The notes under the pieces were generated by a model, which searched no databases, had not been told where the DNA came from, and saw nothing but the letters and a program-made list of their open reading frames with translations. Both the position numbers and the translations under genes were made by a program. This document shows positions 33,638 through 44,337 of a DNA stretch of 64,000 bases, in pieces. Source of the stretch: Chlamydomonas sphaeroides (Eukaryota; Chlorophyta; Chlorophyceae; Chlamydomonadales; Chlamydomonadaceae); NCBI GenBank assembly GCA_001662425.1, contig BDDC01000043.1, positions 31,482 to 95,481 of the forward strand, given 5' to 3'. Each line of letters begins with the position of its first letter. Within the stretch, counting starts at the first letter, position 1.

Positions 33638-36600
33638 TCACGCACCCCCCGCCGCCCCCGCCACGACCCCACCCAGCTGTACCGCCACCTGCTCCCTCGC
33701 GCCACGCACCGTCGACAGCACCAGCCACAGCAACCCCGGGTCGTCGCGCCGCAGCCGCAGCACCGCGGCCTCGCCGCTGCCCTCCTCCGTGAACCCCGCC
33801 AGCCGCACCAGCGCCAGCCCTCCGGGCAGGCGGCCCAGGCGGCGCTGGAAGGCGGCGTTGGCCAGGCGCACTCGGCGGTACGTGTCCTGGCCGGGGAAGC
33901 GCGCCGCGTTGCCGAGCAGCGTCTCGAGGACATCGAGCGCCGCGAGCACCTCCTGCGCTGTCGCCAGCGGGGCGGTTGTCGCGGCTGCGGCTGCAGTGCT
34001 GGAAGTAGTGCCGGAGGCCGGCGACGACGCCGCGGGAGGGCAGGAGCAGGCGGCCAGCTGCTGTAGCGCCAGCCACGCGCTGCGGGACTTCTGGAGGACC
34101 AGGTCGTCGGTAACGGCGGCGCCGTCGCCGCCGGCGGCGCCGGTGCCGCCCTGTTGCTCAACGCCGCTGCCGAACAGCTCCTCCGGCAGCGCAAGGCTCA
34201 GCCGGACCGGCGGCGCCGGCGCCGCGGGCTCCGGCGGCGCCAGAGGTGCGGCGTTGGCCCCGCTGGCGGCGTGTCGCTCCGCGGGCTCCTCCGCGCCGCT
34301 GGGCCCCGGCCCGTCGACGTCCATGGGCACGGCTACGGCGCTGGGGCCTCCCGTGGCGGCCCCTTGCACCACCTTTGCCGCAGCCTCCGCAGCAGGCCCG
34401 GCTGCCGGCTCGGCCATCGCCATGTCAGCACTGCCGTGTACTGCGACCTCGAGCTCCTGCTGCTGGTGGCCCTGCTGGGGCGGCGGCGAGCACGGCGGCA
34501 GCAGCTGGTCCGGCTCCTCAAGCGACTCCAGCCGGCGTGCCGCCGCCTCGGCGGCGTCCGTCGACGGGTCGTAGTGCTCGAAGCGCCGCGCCTCCGCCTC
34601 GGCCTCAGCCGCGCCCTCGTCGTCGCTGCCACTCCCACCGCTGCTGCCGCCATCGCTGCCCGGCGCCTCCACACCGCCCAACACCGCCGCGAGCCCCGCC
34701 TGCGGCCCCGTCCGCTGCAGCGCGGCCGCGGCCGCCGCCGCCCGCACCGCCGCCGCAGCGGCCGTCGCCGCCATGCCCCCAGGCGCCGCCCCGGCCCGCG
34801 GCGGCGCCGCCGCTGCGCTGCCGCTGCCGCCGCTGCCGGCCAGCTGCCTCAGCGTCCTGCCGCTGAAGCGGGCGGTGGCGGCCATAACATTGTCGCCGTC
34901 CAGCAGCCCAGGGGCGTCCAGCTCGCTGATGCGCGCCTCGGCGTCCGCGTCGCCCACCGACAGCACGTCCAGCAGCGCGTGCCCGCCCGTGTACCTGCGC
35001 CCAAGACAATTGGCAGCGCAGGGATGCGGGCGTCAGCAGCGCCAAGGAGAGATGCGGCAGAGCCCCAGAGGCCAACGCCCGCTGCAACGCTGGTGCTGAA
35101 GCGCCCGGTGCGAGCTGGGCCTGTCCTTGCAGCATCCTGGGCCCCGCCCAGGCCCTAGCAGCGACCCTGCGCGGCCACATGCCATCGCCCGTGGACTGTG
35201 CTCGGGCCCACGACGCATCGCCCCGGCAGGCGCCAGCCTCAGGCGGGCTCCACCTAGCGCCCGGCTCCGGCCTCACCGCGCGTTGATGGCGGCGGCCTCC
35301 TTGCCCAGCTGCGAGTTGAGGGCCTTGAAGGCGCCGTCGTGCTCCCCAAACTCCATGTGCGCCAGTTCGTGGATGAGCGTCTCGCGGATGCGCTCGTACT
35401 TGCGGAAGCCCTGCAGAGCGCGCGATGGCAGCCCAGCAGCACGACGGCAGCACGGAGGTCGGGGCGCGACACGAGGGCGGGGTGGGCGGGTGGGTCCGGC
35501 GGAGCTGCGCGTGTGCGCTTGGGGAGGGGGCAGAGCGCGAGCACGGGGTATGCCTTCACAACACGCATTTGCGACTGGCTAGCGGAACGGCGAGGATTTC
35601 ATCTTAGCGCTCTTGCAACGCCCACCCTGCAAGCACCCTTGCACCCTTGGTCCAATCCCGCTTTCCGGCCCCGCTCCCGGATCCCGCCCCGCTCCCGGAT
35701 CCAGCGCCGCTCCCGAATCCGTCCCCGCTCCCGGCCCCGCTCCCTCCGGAATCCGGACCCTGCCTCCGTCCGCACCCTGAGGTCATCGGTCCGCAGCCGC
35801 AGCGATATCTCCTGGCCTGCGTTGATGTTGACGCCTAGCACGCACACCGGGCTGACGCCCACCTGCGGGCGCGCGGCGGCACGGCGGTGCGGCCATCAGC
35901 GCGGGAGCGCTACCCGGCCGACACCTCCCCTCAGCTCCCTCCCTGCCGCGCCTGCCCACACGCCCTCTGCTGGCCCGCCTGCTCGCCGCACCTTGCCCTC
36001 CGGCGGCATCTCGCTCAGCAGGCCGACACGGTATCGGTGCGCCGCCATGATGCCGCGGATGCCGGGGTCGGCGGCCAGCCTGGCGTGCGGCAGGCAACGC
36101 ACGCGGCACAAGGCGGGCCGCAGACTCAGCACATACGACGAGCGTGGGTGGGGGCTGCTGCTGCTGCGGCTGCGGCTGAGTGGGCGCTCGGCGCTATCAT
36201 GCACGAGCCACGAGGCAGGCAGCCGCATCCAGGCGCGCACCGCAGGAGGCGGCCACGAACCGAGCCCCGGCGGCGGCCGACCCCGCCCTCTCAACGGCGT
36301 GAGCCGGTATGTCGAGTTTCCCAAACCAGGGGCACCACCGGTCTGGATCCACACGGCCCTGGCCCCTCCGAGCCGCTGCGCGCACCTGTGCAGCAGCTTG
36401 AGGGCCTCGGGCGGTGGCGGCCGCAGGCCGGGCCGCTGCCAGGCCTCGTACGACTGGAAGGTGTGCTCGCCTGGCGTGTGGGCGCCACAGGGCGGGCGTC
36501 AAGATGGGGGCGTCAGGCGACCAGAGGTAGCGCCTGGCAGGGCCCGGCAGGGCGGTGCCCCCGACCGGGCACGGCGCGGGTGTGGCTGCGGCCCACAAGC

Positions 36601-37250
36601 CAGCGGTCGCTCGGTGGGTGCGTTGGGCTGCGGTGGGTGCGGTGGGCTGCGGTGGGCTGCGGCTCACCTTGTGGAGGCTGGGGGTTGCCGGCGGCTGTAG
36701 CAGCGGCCGTGCGCCGGCGGCGGGCTGCGCGACGGAGCTCCTCATCGAAGCCGGCCACGCCCGGGGCGTCGCGGGCGGACCGGACCGCCTCCACCTCGGC
36801 CGCGCGGCTAGCCATGAGCAGCACCTTGCCGCCGCTGGCCAGGCCTGCGCAGCGGGAGGGAGGTAGTGTGGGGCTTGTGCGGTATGCAGCCACCGGTACC
36901 GGAGTGCGCCGTGCGTGTCAGGAGCACGGCAGGGGTTGTTCTGGGCTCTTAGTGCAGCGGTACACCCGGCAGGGTGGCATGTTTCCACGGGGACGCCAGC
37001 CTGCTGCCACATGACTCTCACCCCGCCTGAACACTGGCACCCCCACACCTGCAGCAGACGCCCGCTGGCCGGGGGTCTGATGGGGCGCGATGTGGCCTTT
37101 GCGCCCCGCGGCCAGAAGCTTCTCGGTGTCGTAGGCGCACCCCGTGGCACGGGCGATGGCCTCGCCCAGCTCGCTCAGGCTGGGGTCACTTTCATCCAGC
37201 TGAACGAGGGTACTACTGCCACGCCAGGAAACGATGATGGTGAAGGGCAT
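33638..37250 (-). CDS. Ubiquitin-like/WLM/PUB-domain metalloprotease
   Basis: Seven exons (high to low): 37250-37049, 36844-36668, 36470-36386, 36079-35992, 35862-35776, 35410-35277, 34994-33638. They total 2,130 nt (709 aa), all phases matching. Residues 1-67 are ubiquitin-like (MPFTIIVSWRG, LDESDPSLSELGEAIA). Residues about 140-300 form a WLM (Wss1-like) domain with zinc motif HELAHMEFGEH: His227 and His231, catalytic Glu228, third ligand His237. After an Ala/Gly/Ser-rich linker, residues about 600-695 form a PUB domain (RRVRLANAAFQRRL, LAGFTEEGSGEAAVL), which in other proteins binds the p97/Cdc48 tail. By family knowledge, Wss1/SPRTN-like WLM proteases cleave DNA-protein crosslinks or ubiquitin/SUMO conjugates. 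Its start lies 252 bp from the divergent SRP receptor gene. Confidence 0.9.
35663..35757. repeat. 18-bp minisatellite in intron 5 of the WLM gene
   Basis: About five degenerate units of CCCGCTCCCGGATCC type lie between exon 6 (ends 35410) and exon 5 (starts 35776). Confidence 0.8.
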
Positions 37251-37502
37251 TTGCTGGCTCGCCGGAAAGCGCCGTGACGAGAGGGATGGTCGCGAGATGC
37301 TGGGCGTATCGCTGTCACCAAGCAAGGGTATATGGAGCTTCGAATGACAATACTTATGCTCTATGATACTGGAACGGCCCCAGAGGCGAGGCAAATGCGG
37401 TATTAGCGACCGTGTCCCCTGCATGGGTCGAGGAAGGTGAAGGTTGAAGGCTCACGTTGCGCCATACACAACTGCACACCTAGTTAGCTATAGCTAAAAG
37501 AA
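37251..37502. promoter_or_regulatory. Bidirectional intergenic region, WLM protease and SRP receptor alpha
   Basis: Only 252 bases separate the two divergent start codons, so both 5' UTRs and promoters must share this space. It is lower in G+C than the flanking exons. A TATA-like TAGCTATAGCTAAAAG lies immediately before the SRP receptor ATG, too close to serve as its TATA box. Confidence 0.6.
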
Positions 37503-40500
37503 ATGCTTGACTTTATCGCTGCGTTTGAGCGGGGCGGGGCCGTGCTTTGGGCGATGCAGTTCGCCCAGATGCGGCACAACCCCCTGGAGGCAATTAACGC
37601 CTTGATCAGGGGCTGTTTGCTTGAGGAGCGGCTGGGCGAGACCACGTTCACGTTCACACCCAAGTCCGGCGCGGCACAGGCCCTCAAATGGTCCTTCCAC
37701 AACGGGCTGGGCCTGGTCTTCGTGGCTGTGTACCAGAAGACGCTCTCGCTCCTGTACGTGGACGAGCTGCTCACCGCGGTGAAGGACGAGTTTGTTGGCG
37801 TTTACAAACCGGGACAGCGAGGCTACAGCTCCTTTGATGCGACATTCCAGCGCCTGCTCCGCGACGCGGAGACCCGCGCAGAGGCAGCCAAGAAGCTGCC
37901 CGTGATGCGCGCGCCGGCGGCTACGACAAAGCAGGTCGGTTTGCGTGCTGCGATCTGGGGGGCATCCCAGCGGCGTTACCACGTGCGCCCGGTAACCCCT
38001 GGGGCGTAGAGGCGGTCCTCCGCTGCGCCCCGTTGTCGTCGGCGCCTCACGCAGCGTCCCACAACTTCGTCATTGCGCTGCCCACAGAACGGCACCACGG
38101 CAGCGGGCCAGGGCAAGAAGGGCGCTGCGGGCGGCGCCCAGGCGAGCGGCAAAGGCAGCGGCGATGCGGAGGACGAGGAGGGCGCTGCTGGGCCCAAGCA
38201 CGTGGCTAACGGCGTCGGAGGCCACACGAGCGAGGGCTCGGGCGGCGACAATGACGGCGACGCTGGAGCGGGCGATGTGAGCAGGGCCGGCGTGTGGCCA
38301 CGCTGCTGATGCTGCGATCCGGTTTGCAACTGTGCCTTGGTACGTGCCTATCTGACCCCGGGGCGACGTGCTGCTCTCCACCTACGCAGGATGGTGCTCG
38401 CGCCTTCGACGTGAGCAAGCTGCCCAAGGGCCTGGCGGGCCGCGCCTCGCGCAACGCGCGGGGCCGCGCCGCGCCGCCCCCCATCGGCGGCGGCAGCAGC
38501 AAGGAGAAGGAGACCAAGAAGAAGGAGGACGCTGCGCCCAAAAAGAAGGTGCGTAACGGCTGAGCCATTGTGGAGGCATATCTGTGGCAGCAGGCTTTCG
38601 CTGCGGCCACCCGCGCTGTACTATCGGCTGCCACCCGCGCATCGCTCAAGCTCGTGCGGCCTCCCATTTCGCACCCACCACCCCAGGCCCGCAACTGGAA
38701 CAACTTGGGCGGCAAGGTGGACAACCCCACGCGCATCGACTACACGGAGGAGGGCGACAACCCCACCACGGCCAGCGACCGGGACCTCATCTCGGGCGCC
38801 TCGGCGAGTGCCACCGAGGACGAGGGCGCGGGGCCTGGCCGCGGCGTGGGCTTGTCGCGCATGGACGTGGAGGACGACTACTCGGACGAGGTGCGGGCCA
38901 ATGGCGGGGCGGGGGCCGGAGCGGGAGGACGACGGCCGCAGCGTAGGCCAGCTCACGGGGCGGGGCGAAGGTTGCAACTAAAGTCGGCGGCCTGGGCTCT
39001 GAGCAGTTGGTTTCAAGGGCCATCGAGAGCCGACAGACAGGAGGGGGCCCCGAGCCGGGGCGAAGACCTGCTGGATGGCTAGCGAGGCTCGAGGACCGGC
39101 GTGGGAAAGGGTGTGGAGCCAGCAGCTAGGCAGAATGCCGAAGCCTGTGATGGACATGGCCCGCGCTCTCGGCAAGCGCTGGTTATGGTTCCGTCGCGTG
39201 CTACGCCCTGCGGACGACGCCCCGCCCGCACAAGCCCTCTCCCGCGAAGGCTCGGCCTCGGCTAGTGTCTCCTGCCCGGCCGTGCCCGCGCCGCGATGCC
39301 TGCCCCTGTAGCCCACGGCGTACTAGGCACAATGCCACCGTTCCGACCCGACCCCTGCTCCCTGCCCGGCCCAGGACGAGGACCTGGAGGACGAGGAGCT
39401 GCTCAACAACGGGGCCGGCGGCAAGGCGGGGGCCGCGGCCGCGGCACCCGCCAAGCGCGGCCTGCTGGCGTCCTTCGTGAGCTCGCTGGCCATGAACGTG
39501 GTGGGCAAGGCCTCGCTCAGCCGGGCCGACCTGGAGCCGGCGCTGGCGGAGATGAAGCGCAAGCTCATGGAGCGCAACGTGGCGGAGGAGATCGCGGCCC
39601 AGGTGGGCAGGGGTGCGGCGGGCGAGGGCAGTGCTGGGGGTGGAGCAGTGATGATTGTGGTGGCTTGCAGCGTCGCAAGGGGCTGGCCGCCGGAAGGGAT
39701 GGGCGGAACCACGTATGTGAAGCGACGGATGAATGGCCGGCAGCAGCGTAGGGAAGTGGGCGGCAGGTCTGGGTTGGGCATGGTGGGTTGGGCTGCGGCT
39801 GGCAGTTGAAGTGAGTTCACATCTTGGAACCGCGCCCTCCCGCGTCAGGTGTGCGACAGCGTGGGCCGCAACCTGGAGGGCCAGCGCCTGGCCGGCTTCA
39901 CGGGCGTGGCGGCCTTCGTGCGGAAGGCGTTCGAGGACGCCCTCTCGGGTATCCTCAACAAGCGCTCCACGGACGTGCTGCTCGACATCAAGAAGAGCCA
40001 GGTGCGGGGCCGCTGCAGGACTCCGGGCTGGGCAGGGCTGCAAGGCTGAGCAGCCAGCGCCTGCGCTTGGCCTGGGCTGTCGTGCGCTGGTGCCGTCGCT
40101 TGTCCATGAAGCGCGACCACTGCTGGCTGTGCATCCTGCGATATGCGTTTGGCGTTCCCGGGCACGCGTAGGCTCGCGGCAAGCCGTACGTGATCGTGTT
40201 CTGCGGCGTCAACGGCGTGGGCAAGTCCACCAACCTGGCCAAGATCGCCTACTGGCTGGGCGGCCACGGCATCAAGGTCATGATCGCCGCCTGCGACACC
40301 TTCCGCGCGGGTGAGGCGCCTGCCGGGGCGTGCCGGCAAGTGCGCCGTGTGCTGGGGGCGAGGATGTGGGCTGCGCAGGGCTGGGCTGGTCCCTGATGTG
40401 GGTCGGATGGGATGGGACACGACCCACATGTCCGACCCACATGCTTGCCAACAAGCACGCCTCCGGCCACCGCACTCATTCCTTCCCCCATGCAGGCGCC

Positions 40501-41236
40501 GTGGAGCAGCTCAAGACGCACTGCGCTCGCCTGCGCGTGCCGCTGTACGAGCGCGGCTACGAGAAGGACCCCGCCAAGGTGGCCTTCGAGGCGGTGCGCC
40601 AAGCCGAGCGCGACGGCGTGCACGTGGTGCTGGTGGACACGGCGGGCCGCATGCAGGTGCGCAGGGAACATGAGGAGGCTCCTTGGGACCCGCATGCAGT
40701 CGAAGCGACAGGTGGAGGACCGGGTTGTGCGTCGTCATCAGCTCGGGGCGGAAGGCGCTGTCGGGCTTGGTCGTAGCAGGGTCGTGGTCAAGCTTGACGT
40801 GTCCGTTCTGCGCTGCCGCTCGCAGGACAACCAGCCGCTGATGCGCGCGCTGGCCAACCTCATCGCCATGAACAACCCCAACCTGGTGCTGTTCGTGGGC
40901 GAGGCGCTGGTGGGCAACGACGCCGTGGACCAATTGACCAAGTTCAACAAGTCGCTGTCGGACCTGGCGCCCACGGTGGCCGCGGCGGCGACCAGCGGCG
41001 GCGAGGGCGCGCACGGCCGCGGCGCCGCCGACGGCTCGGCGCTCACGCGCCGCCACGGCGGCGTCATCGACGGCATCGTGCTGACCAAGTTCGACACGAT
41101 TGACGAGAAGGTGGGCGCCGCGCTGAGCATGGTGTACACCAGTGGCGCGCCCGTCATGTTTGTGGGCTGCGGCCAGACGTACGTGGACCTCAAGAAGCTC
41201 AACGTCAAGAGCGTCGTCAAGAGCCTGCTCAAGTAG
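37503..41236 (+). CDS. SRPRA: Signal recognition particle receptor alpha subunit
   Basis: ER-membrane docking GTPase for SRP-ribosome complexes. Nine exons (37503-37934, 38088-38276, 38390-38548, 38687-38890, 39375-39602, 39849-40001, 40172-40310, 40496-40656, 40826-41236) total 2,076 nt (691 aa), all phases matching. The SRX domain (residues 1-144, MLDFIAAFERGGAVLW) would bind the beta subunit. A charged Gly/Lys/Asp-rich linker and a four-helix N domain follow. The NG GTPase motifs are G1 GVNGVGKST (467-475), insertion box DTFRAGAVEQL (first six residues about 496-501), DTAGRMQ (549-555), G4 TKFD (642-645) and GQTYVDL. The full SRX plus linker marks it as the eukaryotic ER receptor, not the chloroplast FtsY. 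A 25-residue Gly/Ala-rich loop precedes G4. Confidence 0.96.
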
Positions 41237-42011
41237 AGCTAGCTTTGCAGCGAGGGGGCGCGGCGGCAGGGGTTCAGGTAGTGCGGCGTAAAGAAGGCGC
41301 AGGTGGCGAAGCGGCGGCGGTGTGTTGTGGGCCGGGCATCGGAGGCCTGAGAGCCTGAGAGCTTCGACAGCTACCGGCATGTACCATAGCGGATTCGGAT
41401 GTGGGCTTGCAACCACTGGTTGGATTGCAGGCTGTGGTGGCGGGCGGCAGCGTGCTTTTGGTGGTTCTTCAGTGCGCTTGGAGAGGGTAGAAGACGGTGT
41501 AACGCGGGCCCACAGTATGAGGAAATTACCCGCAAGGGCCTTGACCGCGGCACGCTCCTGCCAACACGACCCTCGGGTACCAACTGGGTGCAAAAGGGGT
41601 GCAACGAAGCCGCGGCAGCCACGCTCCCCCTGCGACCGCGGCACCGCGCTCTCTACGTTATATATGTGTGCGCTGGAAGCGCGGACGAGGGCAGAGGCAC
41701 CATTCCGGGCGGGATGCGGCGAACTGATGCTCCGCGCTGTGCCTATAAAGTATAACACCTGCGCGCATGAAACGATTGCACATCAGATAGCCGCTGCCCG
41801 TCTCACCACGGCCAGAGCAACACCTGCCGAGCAATTGCGCCTGCCGCAAGTTTCTACTTCTTGTCCTTGCGGTCTCGCGCACCTGTGTGCTCATCTGACA
41901 ACCTTGCGTGCACGCTGCAGCAGCAATTACGTTGGGCACGCAGCGCACAGGTGGCTCGCGCGGCCAACTGTCCTTGCCACCGTGCTTGCAACCTGCTCCA
42001 GCGGAGACGAG
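41237..42011. other. SRP receptor 3' UTR and TLC gene promoter region
   Basis: Tandem genes on the same strand are separated by 775 bases. A plus ORF spans the region in frame with the TLC start, but its upstream part shows no conserved content. TATATATGTG near 41660 and TATAAAGTATAA near 41744 are AT-rich promoter-like patches. Confidence 0.45.
41498..41502 (+). terminator. Candidate TGTAA poly(A) signal of SRP receptor alpha
   Basis: First TGTAA noticed after the stop, 262 bases downstream on the coding strand. Confidence 0.4.
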
Positions 42012-44011
42012 ATGAGCCCTCGTGAAGGTGTGTACAAACTCAACACTGCCGCCGCAGCATCTGCGGGAGTCGCTCACCCCGCACCAGCCATCGTCCCCAC
42101 GCCTGCGGCAGGCGACGTTGCGACGGCGCGGGCTCGGCATGCTGGCTCGGAGCAGCATATACATGCCGATGGCACGGCAGCCGGCGTTGCGTCGGCCGCG
42201 GGGGTGCAAGCGCAAGCCCGCAGCGACGGCAAGACTTCCGATGGCGGCAAGCTGCCCGCTGTTGTGGTGTACCACGTGAGCATAGAAGGGCCGGCAACTG
42301 GAGAATAGCTCACATGGGATGCGCAAGCCTAGCAGTTGCGCTTGCCGCGCGGGTCTTCGCCGTGGCCCCGACCTTGACGTCACGCGCAGGGGCAGGCGGC
42401 TATGCCTGCAGCTTCCCGACCGTTCGCTTGCTCTTAACCGCCCATCCCCTCATCACCCCGCTGCCCTCTACAGGACATCTTCAACCTCGTTGCCATTGCC
42501 TGGCTCAATGCATGGTGGGCGCCGGGCGGCTGTGGTGCCAACCGCACCATCGGAAACGCCGCGCGCGCACGGCCGTTCCTGAGCCGGTCTTGCCGCGCCT
42601 GAGCCCCACCGCCCCGCCCCGGTGCCACACAGCAACTTTTACTACCTCGGCACGGGGCGGGCATTCCAGCTGTTCTACATTTCGACCATGTTCTACTTCG
42701 TCGTGGACCTGGTGGGTCCAGGACGCTGGTAGCGCACAGACCACCCTGGCGAGGCTGCAGCGGCGCCTCCCTAGCAGCCCAGGCTGTTGTCACGCAACGC
42801 ACGCCGGCTCTAGCCGCCTCACCAGCTCCTGCCCCCGGGCCCGGCGCAGGTGTGGGTGGGCGTGGTGCCGCGCTCCGTCAAGTCGCCGCTGGTCATCCTG
42901 GCCCACCACGTCATCACCTCGCTGTATGTACTCATACCGCTGCACTACCCGCAGTACGAGTGAGTCGCGTTCAGCTGTGCGGCTAGCCAAATCCAGCGCC
43001 TGTGCCAGCGCCAGCTCCAGTACCAGCGCCAGCTCCGATACAGCACCTGCAGCTGGAAGCGGCCGGGAGCCGCTGCGAGCAGGCCACGCGTGTATGCCAT
43101 TGCCTGCATCTGCTGCTTGCCGGCTACCTTGCAAACCTCCTCACACCGCTCTGCTGATCGCTGCCCTGTACGCCAGGTGGTGCATGTCGTACTGCATGCT
43201 CATAGAGGTGAGGACCCCGGGTGCCCGGCCGCCGGCCCACCTGCACGCCGAGGTGCCTGCATGGCCGCCGGCTTGGCCCACCCGCCCGGCCGCCGGCAGC
43301 CACGGCAGTCGCGCAGGGCCCCGCTGCAGTCAGCCCTGGCGGCCTGGCGCTGCCCTGACCGCTGACCCACATCCTGCTGCCGCTGCTGCCTGGGGCCCCG
43401 ATGCAGGTGAACACGTGGCTGCTCATCGCCAAGCGCACCTTCCGCAGCAAGCTGATGGAGGTGCTGTTCTACGCCACCTGGGTGCTGCTGCGCAACATCT
43501 ACTACCCCTACCTCATGTGGGTCGGGCGGGCGGGCGGAGCCAGTGGGCGGGCGGGCGGGCTGGGACACGGGAATGCTGGGTACTCGTGGCTGGTGGTTTG
43601 TAGGGCTGCATGTAGATACGTGGGCTTGGCTGTTGGGTTGCTATCCTGACAGCCTGCTCTTCATCTTGGCGAGGAATCTCTGCGTACCGGTATGTTGCTT
43701 GGGGGCTGACCCCCGCTTGTTGCGCCCCGCGCAGCTGGGTCTTCTATCGGGAATGGCGCGTGGAGACGGCCGCGTGCGGCAGCCCGTGGAACCCCATCCT
43801 CATCACGCCCATCTTCCAGACGGCGCTCACGGCACTGAACTACTTCTGGTGAGCCGCAGCGCTTGAGCGGGTTGTTGGGCATGGGCGGGCATGAATGTGC
43901 GATCGCGGCCGCGCGGTCGCGCGCTTACCTGTTTCCGCGCCTGCCCCTGTCCTGCTTTGTAGGACTATCTCCCTCTTCACCAAGCCCAAGAAGAACACCA
44001 AGCTCTTGTAG
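42012..44011 (+). CDS. TLC (TRAM/LAG1/CLN8)-domain membrane protein
   Basis: Eight exons (42012-42275, 42474-42586, 42633-42711, 42850-42959, 43177-43207, 43407-43516, 43735-43848, 43963-44011) total 870 nt (289 aa), all phases matching, including a 31-nt exon. After an 88-residue Ala-rich N-terminus there are several hydrophobic helices with the TLC signature LAHHVITSLYVLIPLHY, the polar helix IEVNTWLLIAKR, and a last helix ending in a basic tail TKPKKNTKLL. Such a Lys-rich end suits an ER protein with a cytosolic tail. TLC proteins include ceramide synthases and lipid-handling proteins. The His-His pair is present, but I cannot show a ceramide-synthase active site, so only the domain is named. 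The start codon is uncertain. Confidence 0.82.
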
Positions 44012-44337
44012 AGTTTGGGCTTGCGGTTGCGAGACCCTGGGCGGCGAGGGTGGGGAATGTCGGGGGCATCCGACTCTGGTTTGTGCCGGCACGACTGTTG
44101 GGACCTTGACTTTTGCTGCATTGAGAACTTCCCGTAGTCGCACAACACGCAGTTCCACTACTATCGGACAAACACACTGCTGCTCGGGCGTTGGTCGTGT
44201 GCGAACTCGAATCCAGCTGCATTCATCTGTGTCATTGCTGAACCAATCTAAGATTTTGCATGTTGTAGCGATGTCAAAGTCAAGCGGATAGCGGAGTAGG
44301 GCGTGGGGCCGAACCCTGCGCGAGCAACGCCGAGGCG
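44012..44337. other. Short spacer between TLC and kinase genes
   Basis: It holds the TLC 3' UTR and the kinase 5' region. No TGTAA was found before the kinase start. Confidence 0.5.

Noticed and set aside
40511..41758. 415-codon minus-strand ORF antisense to SRP receptor alpha
   Set aside because: The plus strand encodes an unmistakable SRP receptor GTPase domain; the antisense frame is a GC-rich shadow with no family content.
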